From: AWTP1-13 sp963814055
GTDB lineage: Bacteria > Pseudomonadota > Alphaproteobacteria > Rhizobiales > Hyphomicrobiaceae
DNA length: 64,000 bases
Direction of reading: 5' to 3'
NCBI GenBank assembly: GCA_963814055.1
Contig: CAWFBJ010000020.1
Location: forward strand, 62,001 to 126,000
Positions 1 through 8,542 of this stretch are shown piece by piece; the stretch's first letter is position 1; each line of letters starts with the position of its first letter. The position numbers and the translations under genes are program-made. The notes beneath the pieces are model-generated. The model saw nothing but the letters and a program-made list of their open reading frames with translations. It was not told where the DNA came from and made no database searches.

Positions 1-1047
1 GTCATCATCGCCGGCGACGAGATCGTGAAAAGCGATGCGCTGGAGGCCGCGGCCGCGTTCGCCGAGACGCTGGGCGCGCCCGTCTATCAGCAGAGCGCGC
101 CCTACGGGTCGCATTTCCTCTCCGAGCACGTCTGCTATGTGGGCTCGCTGTCGCGCGACCAGAAGCAGGTGAGGGGCCTGCTCGCCAAGCACGACCTGCT
201 GATCGTGCTCGGGGCCGACCCGGTGCGGATGTCGGTGTGGAGCGAGGTGGAAGCGAAGCCCGACGACCTCCCGGTGCTTCACATCGGCCAGGTCGACTGG
301 GACATGGGCAAGAACTTCGCGGCCGAGATGGCCGTGCGGTCCGACGTGCGCGAGACGCTGCTGGCGCTGACGCCTGTTCTCAAGAATCAGGGCGGTCAGC
401 GTTTGGCGTCACGAGCCAGGGCATCGCTTGCCGAGCTTGCCAAAGACAACTGGACCGCACGGCGCGCCAGGCTCGCGGACCGCATCGCTGGCCGCAAATC
501 GGCGAAGCCGATAGACCCCGATTGGCTCACTCTGCAAATCGCCGAGGCCCTGCCGCGCGATGCCGTGCTCGTCAACGAGGGGTTGACCTCGGCGCGCCAC
601 ATCACCGACCTGGTGCCCTATCGCGACCGCTACAGTTTCCACGCACTGGCATCCGGCGGCATCGGTTGGGGGCTGCCGGCAGCGGTCGGCGCGGCGTTTG
701 CGCAGGCGCCGCGCCCGGTGTGCTGCTTCTCCGGCGACGGCAGCGCCATGTATTCGATCCAGTCGCTGTGGACCGCCGCCAATGCCAAGCTGCCGATCAC
801 GTACGTCATCGCCAACAACGGCGGCTATCGCATCATCAAGCAGCGTCTCAAATCTTTCCACGGAAGCGAGCACTTCATCGGCATGGACTTCGAGGACCCC
901 AAGATCGATTTCACCGCATTGGCGAAATCGCTCGGCATGCCGGCCGAGCGGATCAGCGACCCCGATGCATTGGCGCCGGCCCTGCAGCGGGCATTCTCGG
1001 CGCCGGGCCCAAAGCTACTTGACGTTCTTGTCGAGGGGAGCATCTAG
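1..1047 (+). CDS. ThDP-dependent decarboxylase (benzoylformate decarboxylase-like), 5' truncated
   Basis: The frame is open from base 1 (VIIAGDEIVKSDALEA...), so the N-terminal pyrimidine-binding domain lies outside the window. What remains is the central domain and the C-terminal pyrophosphate-binding domain, with the ThDP signature GDGSAMYS at about nt 736 ending in NN at about nt 817. This architecture is shared by acetolactate synthase, benzoylformate decarboxylase and related 2-keto acid enzymes. The sequence around ASGGIGWGLPAAVGAA and the short C-terminus are most like the benzoylformate decarboxylase branch. The substrate cannot be fixed from the sequence. Its last 33 bases overlap the convergent hydrolase gene. 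Family confident, substrate open. Confidence 0.88.
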   Translation, partial: VIIAGDEIVKSDALEAAAAFAETLGAPVYQQSAPYGSHFLSEHVCYVGSLSRDQKQVRGLLAKHDLLIVLGADPVRMSVWSEVEAKPDDLPVLHIGQVDWDMGKNFAAEMAVRSDVRETLLALTPVLKNQGGQRLASRARASLAELAKDNWTARRARLADRIAGRKSAKPIDPDWLTLQIAEALPRDAVLVNEGLTSARHITDLVPYRDRYSFHALASGGIGWGLPAAVGAAFAQAPRPVCCFSGDGSAMYSIQSLWTAANAKLPITYVIANNGGYRIIKQRLKSFHGSEHFIGMDFEDPKIDFTALAKSLGMPAERISDPDALAPALQRAFSAPGPKLLDVLVEGSI

Positions 1048-1932
1048 GGGTTTTTTGAAAGGCGGCGGTTCTTTGGCAGGGGCCTGGTTACGGATGAAAT
1101 CCACGATCGCCGTGACCGCCGCCTGTTCGACACCGTTGTACCCATGGTGATGGAAGGCACCGCAGGCCGTAACCGCTATGTTGGGTCGGCCGCCCTTGAT
1201 CGTCGCCGACATCTTCTTGGCCAACGCGAGGCTGGTCAGGCCGTTGTAGATGTTCACAAGGTCGCTCGGTGGTGTCACGAAGCAGCTGTCCTTCTCATGT
1301 CCCATGACGAAAGTGGGCACAGTGATGCTGGAGAGACTTGGATTCGCGCCCAGCACATTGCCCATCTCGCCAGCCGGGTCCGACTTGGTCACGGTGGAGG
1401 TCAGCGCGATCCCATTGGGCAGGGCGCCGCCGGTCAGGCGTGCCGCGGCGTTGAAAGCCGAGAGCGTGCCGTTGCTGGTGCCGATCAGCCAGACGGGCTT
1501 GCCGGGCCACTGGTTGCGCACCACCGAGATCACCTGGGCCAGGTGGTCGGCATGCGCCTGCGTCAAGCGCTGATTGGTAAGCCCGTTCGGCCCGGCAAAG
1601 GCCGGTTCCGAGTCGAGCATCGCGACATTGAGCCGAGCGTTGAGAAAGCGCCGGGCCGAACGGATCAGGAAGTTGCCCTGCGAATCCCTGATATCACCGG
1701 CCCCATTGAGATTGAGCACCCCATTGCCGCCCGTCAGCAGCACGACGGACGCAAACGGGAGCACCTTATGGACGGGGGAGTAGGGGCGGACCTTGACGGC
1801 CAGATTGGAGTCGATGGTGATGGCCTGCGGGCCCTGCGCGAGGGCCGGCGCCGTGGCGCCAAGCGTCAGCACGAGCACCAGGGCAAGAGCTCCAGGCAGT
1901 GATGTCCGGGCGCTGGCGATTTGACGGCACAT
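1015..1932 (-). CDS. Secreted alpha/beta hydrolase
   Basis: A 305-residue protein with a clear signal peptide (hydrophobic run LALVLVLTLGA, cleavage probably after ALAQ near residue 33). The core shows an early glycine-rich strand (VVLLTGGNG), a nucleophile elbow GTSNG near residue 150 that fits GxSxG, and a late histidine in CGAFHHHGYNG that could complete the triad. It is therefore probably a periplasmic or secreted esterase-type hydrolase of unknown substrate. The gene is convergent with the decarboxylase and overlaps its 3' end by 33 bases. Upstream lies an intergenic repeat. Fold confident, function open. Confidence 0.8.
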   Translation of the reverse strand: MCRQIASARTSLPGALALVLVLTLGATAPALAQGPQAITIDSNLAVKVRPYSPVHKVLPFASVVLLTGGNGVLNLNGAGDIRDSQGNFLIRSARRFLNARLNVAMLDSEPAFAGPNGLTNQRLTQAHADHLAQVISVVRNQWPGKPVWLIGTSNGTLSAFNAAARLTGGALPNGIALTSTVTKSDPAGEMGNVLGANPSLSSITVPTFVMGHEKDSCFVTPPSDLVNIYNGLTSLALAKKMSATIKGGRPNIAVTACGAFHHHGYNGVEQAAVTAIVDFIRNQAPAKEPPPFKKPLDAPLDKNVK

Positions 1933-2100
1933 CGGTCCCTCCCTTCCTTGCAGTGCGATGGACGCAGCCCGCTTGCGCCCAACGCGCCAGTGCGCGCCCG
2001 CCGTGAGATACTATCACGCCTGCTGGCGCGTTACGATTTCCCGGATGCGGATATTGCGCTTGCGCGCAAGCCTGGATGACACACCGTGATGCACGCGCTC

Positions 2101-2176
2101 CCTCGTCCTGAGCTTGTCGAAGGACGGGCAGTGCACCGAAGCCGTGGTTCGACGGGCTCACCACGGGGTTGGAGCA
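2101..2176. repeat. Intergenic palindromic repeat, CCTGAGCTTGTCGAAGG family
   Basis: Contains CCTGAGCTTGTCGAAGGACGGG followed by a GTGGTTCGACGGGCTCACCAC hairpin. The same composite unit recurs near 3.8-4.07 kb and 11.2 kb, and shorter forms occur near 17.45 and 17.93 kb, always outside genes. Confidence 0.8.
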
Positions 2177-2212
2177 AGCAACTAGGCGCGCAATTCCGGC
2201 CGAGGCACCCGC

Positions 2213-3043
2213 TCAGGTTTTGCCGCGGGTCGCCTTCCACGGCGTGATGCCGGTGGGCGACGTGGCGCTGCCGTCCATCGCGGTGCCGTCCACGCGGCCC
2301 TTGTAGATGGTGGTGCCGGCGGTGAAGGTGAACTCGTCGGCGTTGAGGCGGCCGCCCTTCACGGGCGTGACGACCTTGCCGTTGACGAGCCGTCCGGTGA
2401 AGACCTGGAAGTTCTGTTTCAGTTCCAGCCGGCCTTCGGGCGCTTTCCATGTGCCCGCAACTTTCGCCGGCACGATCCAGAGGAAGGCGTTGCAGTAGTC
2501 CTTGCACTTCGCCACCGGGTCGATGGTCTGGTCGGGCTTCCAGTCTCCCATGTCGAACGAGTTCGAGACCACGCGCGTTCCGGGTTTCATGCCTAGGATT
2601 TTGGGGCGCAGCTTGAGATTGATCTCCGGCAGCAGGAACATGGTGATGACGGTGGCCTGGGAGAAGTCAGTCTTGAACAGGTCGGCCTTGACGAAGGTGG
2701 CCTTGTCGGTGACGCCCTCCTTGGCCGCGTTGGCTTTCGAGAGCTCGACCATCTTCGGATTGTATTCGACGCCGAGAGCCTTGGCCCCGCGTTTGGCCGC
2801 GGTGATGACCGTGCGGCCGTCGCCCGAGCCGAGGTCGATGACGTAGTCGCTGGCGGTGACGTTGGCGATGTCGAGCATCCGGTCCACCAGTGTCTGGGCC
2901 GTCGGCACCCACACGACATCCTTGCCGTCCTGATACTCCTTGGGCTGGTACTGCTGGGCTGGCTGCGCAAGGACGCAGATCGACGTCACGGCTGCGGCGA
3001 AATACACCGCTGCGATCCTTCGGAAAACCGATGGCTGCATCAC
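2213..3043 (-). CDS. Exported class I SAM-dependent methyltransferase
   Basis: A 276-residue protein with a hydrophobic N-terminal segment (FAAAVTSICVLAQPAQQ) that reads as a signal peptide or anchor. After it comes VWVPTAQTLVDRMLDIANV and the SAM-binding motif I, VIDLGSGDGR, near residue 90, then an acidic residue in GVEYNP and a motif II-like ATVITMFLLPEINLKL. This matches small class I methyltransferases of the kind that modify lysines (FAM173-like). The C-terminal 80 residues (PEGRLELKQNFQVFTG...) look like a separate beta-rich tail. The start is the ATG whose product begins MMQPSVF. A methyltransferase with an export signal is unusual because SAM is cytoplasmic, so membrane anchoring is an alternative. 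Confidence 0.75.
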   Translation of the reverse strand: MMQPSVFRRIAAVYFAAAVTSICVLAQPAQQYQPKEYQDGKDVVWVPTAQTLVDRMLDIANVTASDYVIDLGSGDGRTVITAAKRGAKALGVEYNPKMVELSKANAAKEGVTDKATFVKADLFKTDFSQATVITMFLLPEINLKLRPKILGMKPGTRVVSNSFDMGDWKPDQTIDPVAKCKDYCNAFLWIVPAKVAGTWKAPEGRLELKQNFQVFTGRLVNGKVVTPVKGGRLNADEFTFTAGTTIYKGRVDGTAMDGSATSPTGITPWKATRGKT

Positions 3044-3110
3044 GACGATCTCCTCGAGCGAGCGGTCGAGGCGCCAGTGGCAGCGCCTCGCCAGTCAGCG
3101 TGCAAAAAAG

Positions 3111-3452
3111 CTAGCGTACCACCCACTCGGCTTCGCGGCACACGTTCACGTTCATCCGTTCGCGTGCGGCACCGTTGCTGAACTTGGCCTTCAGGTCCCG
3201 GCAGCAGTCGCGGATGCCGTCATACATGTCGAATACGCGGCTGGCGCCGGCGCCGATCACCTCGGTCGCCCCCAGGCGGTCGGCGCGCCAGTCATTGGAA
3301 CTGCATTCGGAGAACTGGAAAGTCTCAATGGGAATATTGCTGCCGTTGATAACGGCCATTCGGTAATCCTGCTGCTGGGCTGCGGCAGGGCTGATCGAGA
3401 CAAAAGCCGCGAGAACCAAACCGGCAAAGCCACCACGTACATCGACCCGCAT
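3111..3452 (-). CDS. Small secreted hypothetical protein
   Basis: 113 residues with a signal peptide (AGLVLAAFVSISPAAAQ, cleavage near residue 26). The mature part has four cysteines (one in FSECSS, two in IRDCCRDL, one in NVCREAEW), suggesting disulfides in the periplasm. I do not recognise a named family; the start of the mature protein (MAVINGSNIPIETFQFS) resembles small exported proteins common in rhizobia. It lies 67 bases downstream of the exported methyltransferase start, in the same direction, but upstream of it in transcription, so the two could be co-transcribed. Confidence 0.65.
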   Translation of the reverse strand: MRVDVRGGFAGLVLAAFVSISPAAAQQQDYRMAVINGSNIPIETFQFSECSSNDWRADRLGATEVIGAGASRVFDMYDGIRDCCRDLKAKFSNGAARERMNVNVCREAEWVVR

Positions 3453-4115
3453 GACGTCATCTCCTTCAATTTAAGCAATGCATCGTCAGCTCCCGTTCGG
3501 CAGCGGCCCGGGTTCGCGTTCCCGCGCCGCATCTGCTTTCAAGAACATGAAGCTGGACGGTGTTGCGCCGTCGGGTGCCCCGGAAACACCCGTCCTGTCG
3601 GTTGGCTGAGGCCGTCCTGCCCGCACGGAAACAAGGCGATCTAGATAGCGCGCTTTTTTGGAGTCAAGATTGCTGCAGAGGTACGGGGCCAACCCGATGG
3701 GGGCGCGTGGCGCGCTAGCCACACGCATTCTAGATTCAAGTTGACCCGCCCAACGTGCGCCGACCCCGGTGGTGACCAAACGTAGCCCGTCCTTCGACAA
3801 GCTCAGGACGAGGACGAGTGTGAGGCTTGTGGTTCCATTTCTGAGCCGGCCAACGAGCGTCCACCCCAGTGGTGAGCCTGTCGAACCACGGCTTTGGCAT
3901 GCGCGGCCCGTCCTTCGACGAGGCTCAGGACGAGGGCGAGCGTGTGGTCACGCCGTCCTCGCATGGCGCGGACAACAAGCTCCAACCCAGTGGTGAGCTT
4001 GTCGAACCACGTGTTGGCATGCGCGGCCCCGTCCTTCGACGGAGCTCAGGACGAGGGCGAGCGTGTGGCGTGCGATTCCATTTAGGATCGCAAAGTTTCG
4101 GGCGCGCGCCTACCT
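3453..4115. other. Non-coding stretch of 660 bases with repeats
   Basis: No convincing gene. The half nearest the small secreted gene (to about 3.75 kb) shows nothing specific. The half nearest dctM is occupied by three units of the CCTGAGCTTGTCGAAGG repeat family, annotated separately. Confidence 0.7.
3763..4068. repeat. Cluster of three intergenic palindromic repeat units
   Basis: Three units of the same family lie in tandem. Each contains a GTGGTGAGCYTGTCGAACCAC hairpin, then TTGGCATGCGCGG, then CGTCCTTCGAC plus GCTCAGGACGAG. Approximate spans are 3763-3825 (degenerate), 3863-3949 and 3985-4068; units two and three are near identical. They sit downstream of dctM. Confidence 0.8.
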
Positions 4116-4130
4116 CTATCGATAGAGGTA
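4111..4130. other. Perfect 20-bp palindrome over the dctM stop codon
   Basis: TACCTCTATCGATAGAGGTA is its own reverse complement with no loop, and the TAG stop of dctM lies inside it. It is directly preceded by another palindrome, GGCGCGCGCC (4101-4110). No T-run follows on the minus strand, so it is not a standard terminator. Confidence 0.6.
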
Positions 4131-5600
4131 CTGCGGAACAATGAGCGTAAGGGATGGAAAGATCGTAATCAGGGCCAGCACCAGCAGAAGGGGAATGAGA
4201 AACGGCATCACGGCCCGCACCGTGCGATCGAAGGAAATGTTGGCCACGCGGGCCAGGATGAAAAGCACCATGCCGACGGGCGGCGTCAGCAGGCCGATCA
4301 TCAAGTTGAGCACCATGATCACGCCGAACTGGACGGGATCGATGCCGGCCTGAATGACCGCCGGCATCAGTACCGGAACCAGGATCGAGATCGCCGCGAT
4401 CGTCTCCATGAAGCAGCCGACGATCAGCAGCAAGATGTTGATGAGCAGCAGCAGCACGAGCGGGTTGCGCGAGATGCCGAGCAGGAACTCGGTCACTGCT
4501 TCGGTCACGCGCGCCGTGGTCAGCACCCAGCCGAACAGGGATGCGGCGCCGACAATGATGAGGACCGCCGCGGTCGTTTCGATGGTGTCGAGCGAGACCT
4601 TGTAGAACTGCTTGAAGCTCATGGGGCGATAGGTCGGAACCAGCGCGCGAATCCATCGCAGATAGCCGTAGAGCAGGGCGCAGGCGGCAAAGTTCAGCAG
4701 CAGTGCCCACAGGATGCCGCGCACGGCGTCGACGATGTTGAGATAGGCGAGCCCGGATGCGACGCCGAGCACGGCTGTCATGAGGAGGAGCGCGCGGCCG
4801 AGCGGGAAGCCCAGGTGCTCGAGCTGGCTCGACAGCGGATAGAATACGAGGCCGAGGAACAACGCCCAGACGCAAGCGGCCACCGCGGCTTCGGTCGGTG
4901 TGAAAATGCCGAACGACATGCCGCCGATGATGATGGCGGGGGTCATCAGCGCGGGCAGGGCATTGACGAAGGTCGTGCCCAGTACGCTCAGCCGGAAGGC
5001 CTGGTCGCGCCCGATGCCGTGACGGTGCGCGTACCAGGTCACATACAGCATCAGGAATCCGGCCATCATGAACCCCGGCACGAACCCGGCGGCAAACAGC
5101 TGGCCGATCGAGACGTTGGCCATCACGCCGAAGATGACCATCGGCAGCGAGGGCGGAATGATCGGCCCGATGGTGGCGGAGGCGGCCGTGACGCCGACCG
5201 CGAAATCGGTCTTGTAGCCGTGGTCGCGCATGGCCTTGATCTCGATGGTGCCGAGTCCGCCGGCATCGGCAACCGCCGTGCCCGACATGCCGGCGAAGAT
5301 CACCGAGCCCACCACGTTGACGTGCCCGAGCCCGCCCTTGAGCCAGCCGACGAGCGCGACGGCGAAGTCGTAGATGCGGTTGGTGATGCCGGCGGAATTC
5401 ATCAGGTTGCCGGCCAGGATGAAGAACGGCACGGCCAGCAGCGGGAAGCTGTCGACGCCGCCCGCCATGCGATGGAGGATGACGAAGTCGGGGATGCCGG
5501 CGATGAGGTTGGTATAGACCAGCGAGGAACTCGCCAGCGCCATGAAGATCGGTACGCCGATCAGCAGGGTGACGAAGAAGACGAGAAACAGCAACGTCAT
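4116..5600 (-). CDS. dctM: TRAP transporter large permease DctM
   Basis: About 494 residues of almost continuous membrane segments, with DctM signatures: GVPIFMALASSSL at the N-terminus, PFFILAGNLMNSAGIT, the FAGMSGTAVADAGGLG loop and ASATIGPIIPPSLPMVIFG. It is the sodium-driven large subunit that moves a carboxylate substrate delivered by DctP. The ATG at 5600 has GAGG about eight bases upstream and is preferred to the TTG at 5606. It follows dctQ after ten bases. The middle carries an extra hydrophobic segment (about residues 250-300) before the C-terminal half, which makes it longer than the usual 425-430 residues. Confidence 0.95.
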   Translation of the reverse strand: MTLLFLVFFVTLLIGVPIFMALASSSLVYTNLIAGIPDFVILHRMAGGVDSFPLLAVPFFILAGNLMNSAGITNRIYDFAVALVGWLKGGLGHVNVVGSVIFAGMSGTAVADAGGLGTIEIKAMRDHGYKTDFAVGVTAASATIGPIIPPSLPMVIFGVMANVSIGQLFAAGFVPGFMMAGFLMLYVTWYAHRHGIGRDQAFRLSVLGTTFVNALPALMTPAIIIGGMSFGIFTPTEAAVAACVWALFLGLVFYPLSSQLEHLGFPLGRALLLMTAVLGVASGLAYLNIVDAVRGILWALLLNFAACALLYGYLRWIRALVPTYRPMSFKQFYKVSLDTIETTAAVLIIVGAASLFGWVLTTARVTEAVTEFLLGISRNPLVLLLLINILLLIVGCFMETIAAISILVPVLMPAVIQAGIDPVQFGVIMVLNLMIGLLTPPVGMVLFILARVANISFDRTVRAVMPFLIPLLLVLALITIFPSLTLIVPQYLYR

Positions 5601-5610
5601 CTGCAATGCC

Positions 5611-6174
5611 TCAATCGACCATCAGGCCTTCGCCGATCGACTTCTGCGCCGTGCGCCAGCCGTCCCGCGCGTTGCGAAAAAATGTCACGATCTGACGCAT
5701 CAGCATGAGGAAGCAGCCGAGCGCCACGCCGCCGTAGACGATGCTCATCGGCAGGTCGATGATGACCATGCGCTGCCATTGCATGCGCTCGACGATGGTG
5801 GTGGAGAAGTAGGCCAGCAGCCCGATGAACAGGAGCTTGAACGTATCCACCAGAGCCAACAGGACCCTGGCTGAACCGGCCGGCAGGAAATGCAGCAGCA
5901 CCTCGACCGCGATGTGGGAATTCTTGCGCACCACCACGGCGGCGCCGATGAAGGTGACCCAGATCAGCGCGTAGCGGGCGATCTCTTCGGTCCACGCCAG
6001 GCTGTCGTTGAGAACGTAACGCGTGAAGAACTGCAGGAACACGATCGCACCCATGGCCCAGAACACGGCGAACGCGATCCAGTCCTCCAGCCGGTGCTCG
6101 ATCTCGGGGTCGACATCCTCGACCACGATCAGGTGCTCGTCGCCCGCGGGCGGCGCTGCTGGACTTGCTGACAT
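5611..6174 (-). CDS. dctQ: TRAP transporter small permease DctQ
   Basis: 187 residues with four membrane segments. It has the DctQ core VFLQFFTRYVLNDSLAWTEE and a WVTFIGAAVVVRKNSHIAVE stretch typical of the family. A proline- and alanine-rich cytoplasmic N-terminus precedes the first helix. The ATG at 6174 is preceded by GGAGGGGAG; the possible TTG at 6189 lies within that ribosome-binding site and is rejected. It forms the membrane complex with DctM, ten bases downstream. It is separated from dctP by a 394-base non-coding element. Confidence 0.93.
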   Translation of the reverse strand: MSASPAAPPAGDEHLIVVEDVDPEIEHRLEDWIAFAVFWAMGAIVFLQFFTRYVLNDSLAWTEEIARYALIWVTFIGAAVVVRKNSHIAVEVLLHFLPAGSARVLLALVDTFKLLFIGLLAYFSTTIVERMQWQRMVIIDLPMSIVYGGVALGCFLMLMRQIVTFFRNARDGWRTAQKSIGEGLMVD

Positions 6175-6234
6175 TTCACTCCCCTCCAAGAGAAAAAGTC
6201 GTCATGCCTTTGACCATCGAGGCCAGCCTATGGT

Positions 6235-6535
6235 CCCTCCCCCTGCATCGAAGGCGGGCCTTCGATGCGTAAGAGGGGGGAGGACGGAATGCCATGGACT
6301 TAGACTGCCGCGCGGAAACCGTTCAGCGAGCTCAACCGGCAGGCTAAGTCCGATGGCATTCCTGGTGGGGGTGAAAGAGAAACTCCTGACCACGACACCC
6401 CCACCCGATGCGTCCAGCGGCTTGGCCCGGCCGTTGCGTTCGTGGGTGCGCATGGCGTAGGCCGGTCCAAACCGCGGACGCATCGCCCTCCCCCCTCTTT
6501 CGCGACGAACGCATTGCGTTCGCCGCAGGGGGAGG
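6235..6535. repeat. Multi-hairpin repeat element between dctP and dctQ
   Basis: Both ends are related inverted copies: CCTCCCCCTGC, then a 20-base palindrome, then a purine-rich arm ending in AAGAGGGGGGAGG (6235-6283 and, inverted, 6486-6535). The left palindrome is a perfect 11-bp stem with a 2-base loop (6245-6268). Inside are a ~25-bp stem (6286-6310 with 6338-6364, one bulge and one mismatch) and another pair built on GATGCGTCC/GGACGCATC (about 6408-6417 and 6475-6484). No gene is visible in 6175-6568. In the operon transcript it would fold strongly and may set the ratio of binding protein to permease. Confidence 0.7.
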
Positions 6536-6568
6536 TGAACTGCGGTAACAGCCCGACCATAGCAACGC

Positions 6569-7606
6569 TCAGGTCAGCGCCTGCAGCTGCTCGTACTGCT
6601 CCTTGGTCCAGAAGGCGAGCGCTTCGGGGCCCAGGTGCGCGGGGATCGCAACCTTGCGGAAGGCCTCGCGATCGGGGCGCGTCACGGCCTTGCCGAGCTT
6701 CTCGAACTCTTCGGGCAGCTTCTGCTCCGACTCGCGGATGGCATCGGTGGCTTTGGATGCCGCCTGGGTAAGAACCTCGGCGAAGGTCTTCTTCTCGCCG
6801 TCGTTGAGCTTGCCCAGCATCGGCCGGCCGATGGCCGTCACCAGCGACTCGGTGATGTGGCCGGTGAGGTGGATGTACTTCTGCACCTCGTAGAACTTCT
6901 TGGCGAGGATGGTGGGCAGCGGGTTCTCCTGGCCGTCGACGGTGCCCTGCTGCAGCGCGAGGTAGACCTCCGCGAAGGCGATCGGCGTCGGGTTGGCGCC
7001 GTAGATCTTGGCAAACAGCACGTACAGCGGCGCCTGCGGCACGCGCAGCTTCATGCCCTTGAGGTCGTCCGGCCCCTTGATCTCCTTGTTCGACGTCAGG
7101 TGCCGCTCGCCATAGTAGGTGAGCGCGACGATGCGATGGCCTGTCCGCTGCTCGTACCCGGTCGCCAAACCGCTGAACAGCTTGGAGGCGCGATAGGCCT
7201 TCCAGTGGTCGAAGTCGCGGAAGATGTAAGGGGCGTTGGAGATCGACAGCGGTTTGTGCACGCCGCCGACGAAGGCCGCGCCGGTATAGATGATGTCGAC
7301 CGTGCCGAGGCCGAGCGCCTCGTTGATCTGCGGTTCGTTGCCGAGCTGGGAGGCCGGGAACACCTGGATCTCGTATTTCCCATCGGTGCGCTTCTTGATC
7401 TCCTCGGCCGCCCACAGGGCTTCCGTATGGTAGGGCTCGCTCACCTCGTAGACGTGCGCCCACTTGACGATCGTCGGTTTCGCCTGGGCGAGGCTCGGCG
7501 TTGCAAGCCCGGTCATCGTGCCGGCGACGGCGCCCGCCGACGCGGCGGTGCCGAGGAACTTGCGGCGTGAGATGCCTGTGTGTCTGGGGATATTGCGTCC
7601 GGTCAT
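6569..7606 (-). CDS. dctP: TRAP transporter substrate-binding protein DctP
   Basis: 345 residues. The N-terminus carries a twin-arginine signal (SRRKFLGTAASAGAVAG... cleaved near SLAQA), so it is folded before export. The mature protein starts TIVKWAHVYEVSEPYH and shows the DctP pattern EIQVFPASQLGNEPQINEAL, the LRVPQAPLYV region that includes the conserved binding arginine, and QGTVDGQENPLPTI. The ATG at 7606 has GGAGG seven to eight bases upstream; longer frames reading into the regulator are not real. It captures a C4-type or other carboxylate in the periplasm for DctQM. The regulator gene lies 98 bases upstream on the same strand. Confidence 0.94.
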   Translation of the reverse strand: MTGRNIPRHTGISRRKFLGTAASAGAVAGTMTGLATPSLAQAKPTIVKWAHVYEVSEPYHTEALWAAEEIKKRTDGKYEIQVFPASQLGNEPQINEALGLGTVDIIYTGAAFVGGVHKPLSISNAPYIFRDFDHWKAYRASKLFSGLATGYEQRTGHRIVALTYYGERHLTSNKEIKGPDDLKGMKLRVPQAPLYVLFAKIYGANPTPIAFAEVYLALQQGTVDGQENPLPTILAKKFYEVQKYIHLTGHITESLVTAIGRPMLGKLNDGEKKTFAEVLTQAASKATDAIRESEQKLPEEFEKLGKAVTRPDREAFRKVAIPAHLGPEALAFWTKEQYEQLQALT

Positions 7607-7704
7607 GTACGTTTCCTCCGTCGTGAGCCTGATGTTTTGAATGCGCAGGTTTGTTGGGGGCAGAGCCCCGGGTGTCGGTAGGCCGGCGGCGCGGGCCAGA
7701 TGCT

Positions 7705-8532
7705 TCAGGTCCTCCCCTGCGCTGCTTGCCGCGTGCGCGGCTGGGCGCTGCCGATCGTCCTGGATTGATGCTCGGCGAGCCGCCGGTAGCGCGAGAGGCT
7801 GCGCGTCAGGTGCGCCCGCATGGCTTTGCGCGCCTCCGCGGCATCGCCATCGCAGATCGCCTGGAAGATGCGGCCGTGCTCTTCCTGGATGCGCGTGAGA
7901 TACAAGCGCTGTGCCGTGGCCGGGGTGACCAGCGACATGCGCACGCTCTGCCGTGGGATGATGTGGTGCCCGAGCAGCTCGAGCAGCTCGGCAATGCGCG
8001 TGTTGCCCGACGCCTGCGCGATCGCGCGATGGAAGGCGAAGTCCTCGTTGACGGCGCCCCCGCCCGTGGCCAGCACCGTCTCGATCGAGCGCAGCGCACG
8101 CTTGATCGGGGTCAGGCGCCCCGGCGTGATCCGCGCCGCGGCCAGTGCTGCAGCCTCGACCTCGATCGCCAGCCGCAGTTCCATGACTTCCAGCACATCG
8201 CCGATGGAGCTCAGGCCTTCGGGATCGATGCGGAAGGGAACCCGGCTGGAGTTGCCGGCAACGAATGCGCCGGAGCCTTGGCGGGTGGTCACCAGGCCGT
8301 CTGCCCGCAATGCGGCAACCGCTTCGCGCACGACCGTGCGGCTGACGCCCATGGCGGTCATCAGTTCCTGCTCGGTCGGCAGCCGCGCGCCCGGCGCAAA
8401 CCGGCCCTTGCGAATCTGGCCGGCGATGCGTTCCACCACTTCGTTGGTGAGATTGCGCGCCCGCAGCGGTCGCGACAGGCCGCGCGTGTCGGAGACAGGG
8501 CGTGGCGCCGGGCTGACAATTTGTCGGGTCAT
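7705..8532 (-). CDS. GntR/FadR-family transcriptional regulator (FCD domain)
   Basis: 275 residues. The N-terminal winged helix-turn-helix has the GntR signature, with IRKGRFAPGARLPTEQEL and MGVSRTVVREAVAALRADGLV at about residues 40-80. The C-terminal FCD ligand domain shows the metal-binding pattern: an acidic residue and arginine in VMELRLAIE, FHRAIAQASGN, and a late histidine in AMRAHLTRS. Such regulators usually sense a carboxylate that the adjacent operon imports. It is first in the gntR-dctP-dctQ-dctM direction and probably controls it. An inverted repeat spanning its start codon suggests self-repression. Confidence 0.92.
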   Translation of the reverse strand: MTRQIVSPAPRPVSDTRGLSRPLRARNLTNEVVERIAGQIRKGRFAPGARLPTEQELMTAMGVSRTVVREAVAALRADGLVTTRQGSGAFVAGNSSRVPFRIDPEGLSSIGDVLEVMELRLAIEVEAAALAAARITPGRLTPIKRALRSIETVLATGGGAVNEDFAFHRAIAQASGNTRIAELLELLGHHIIPRQSVRMSLVTPATAQRLYLTRIQEEHGRIFQAICDGDAAEARKAMRAHLTRSLSRYRRLAEHQSRTIGSAQPRTRQAAQGRT

Positions 8533-8542
8533 CGTACAAATT
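8518..8542. promoter_or_regulatory. Putative operator of the GntR-family regulator
   Basis: AATTTGT, 11 bases, ACAAATT: perfect 7-bp arms straddling the start codon at 8532. The position fits self-repression, although the spacing is wider than many FadR-type sites. Inferred from symmetry only. Confidence 0.35.

Noticed and set aside
4111..4130. Palindrome as an intrinsic terminator of dctM
   Set aside because: No loop and no T-run on the minus strand.
4815..5708. Long plus-strand frame of 297 codons opposite dctM and dctQ
   Set aside because: Arg/His/Asp-rich composition and full overlap with conserved permease genes; a GC-rich antisense shadow.
7607..8539. Minus-strand extension of the dctP frame through the regulator gene
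   Set aside because: The dctP ATG at 7606 has a ribosome-binding site and Tat signal; upstream residues are a shadow of the GntR-family gene.
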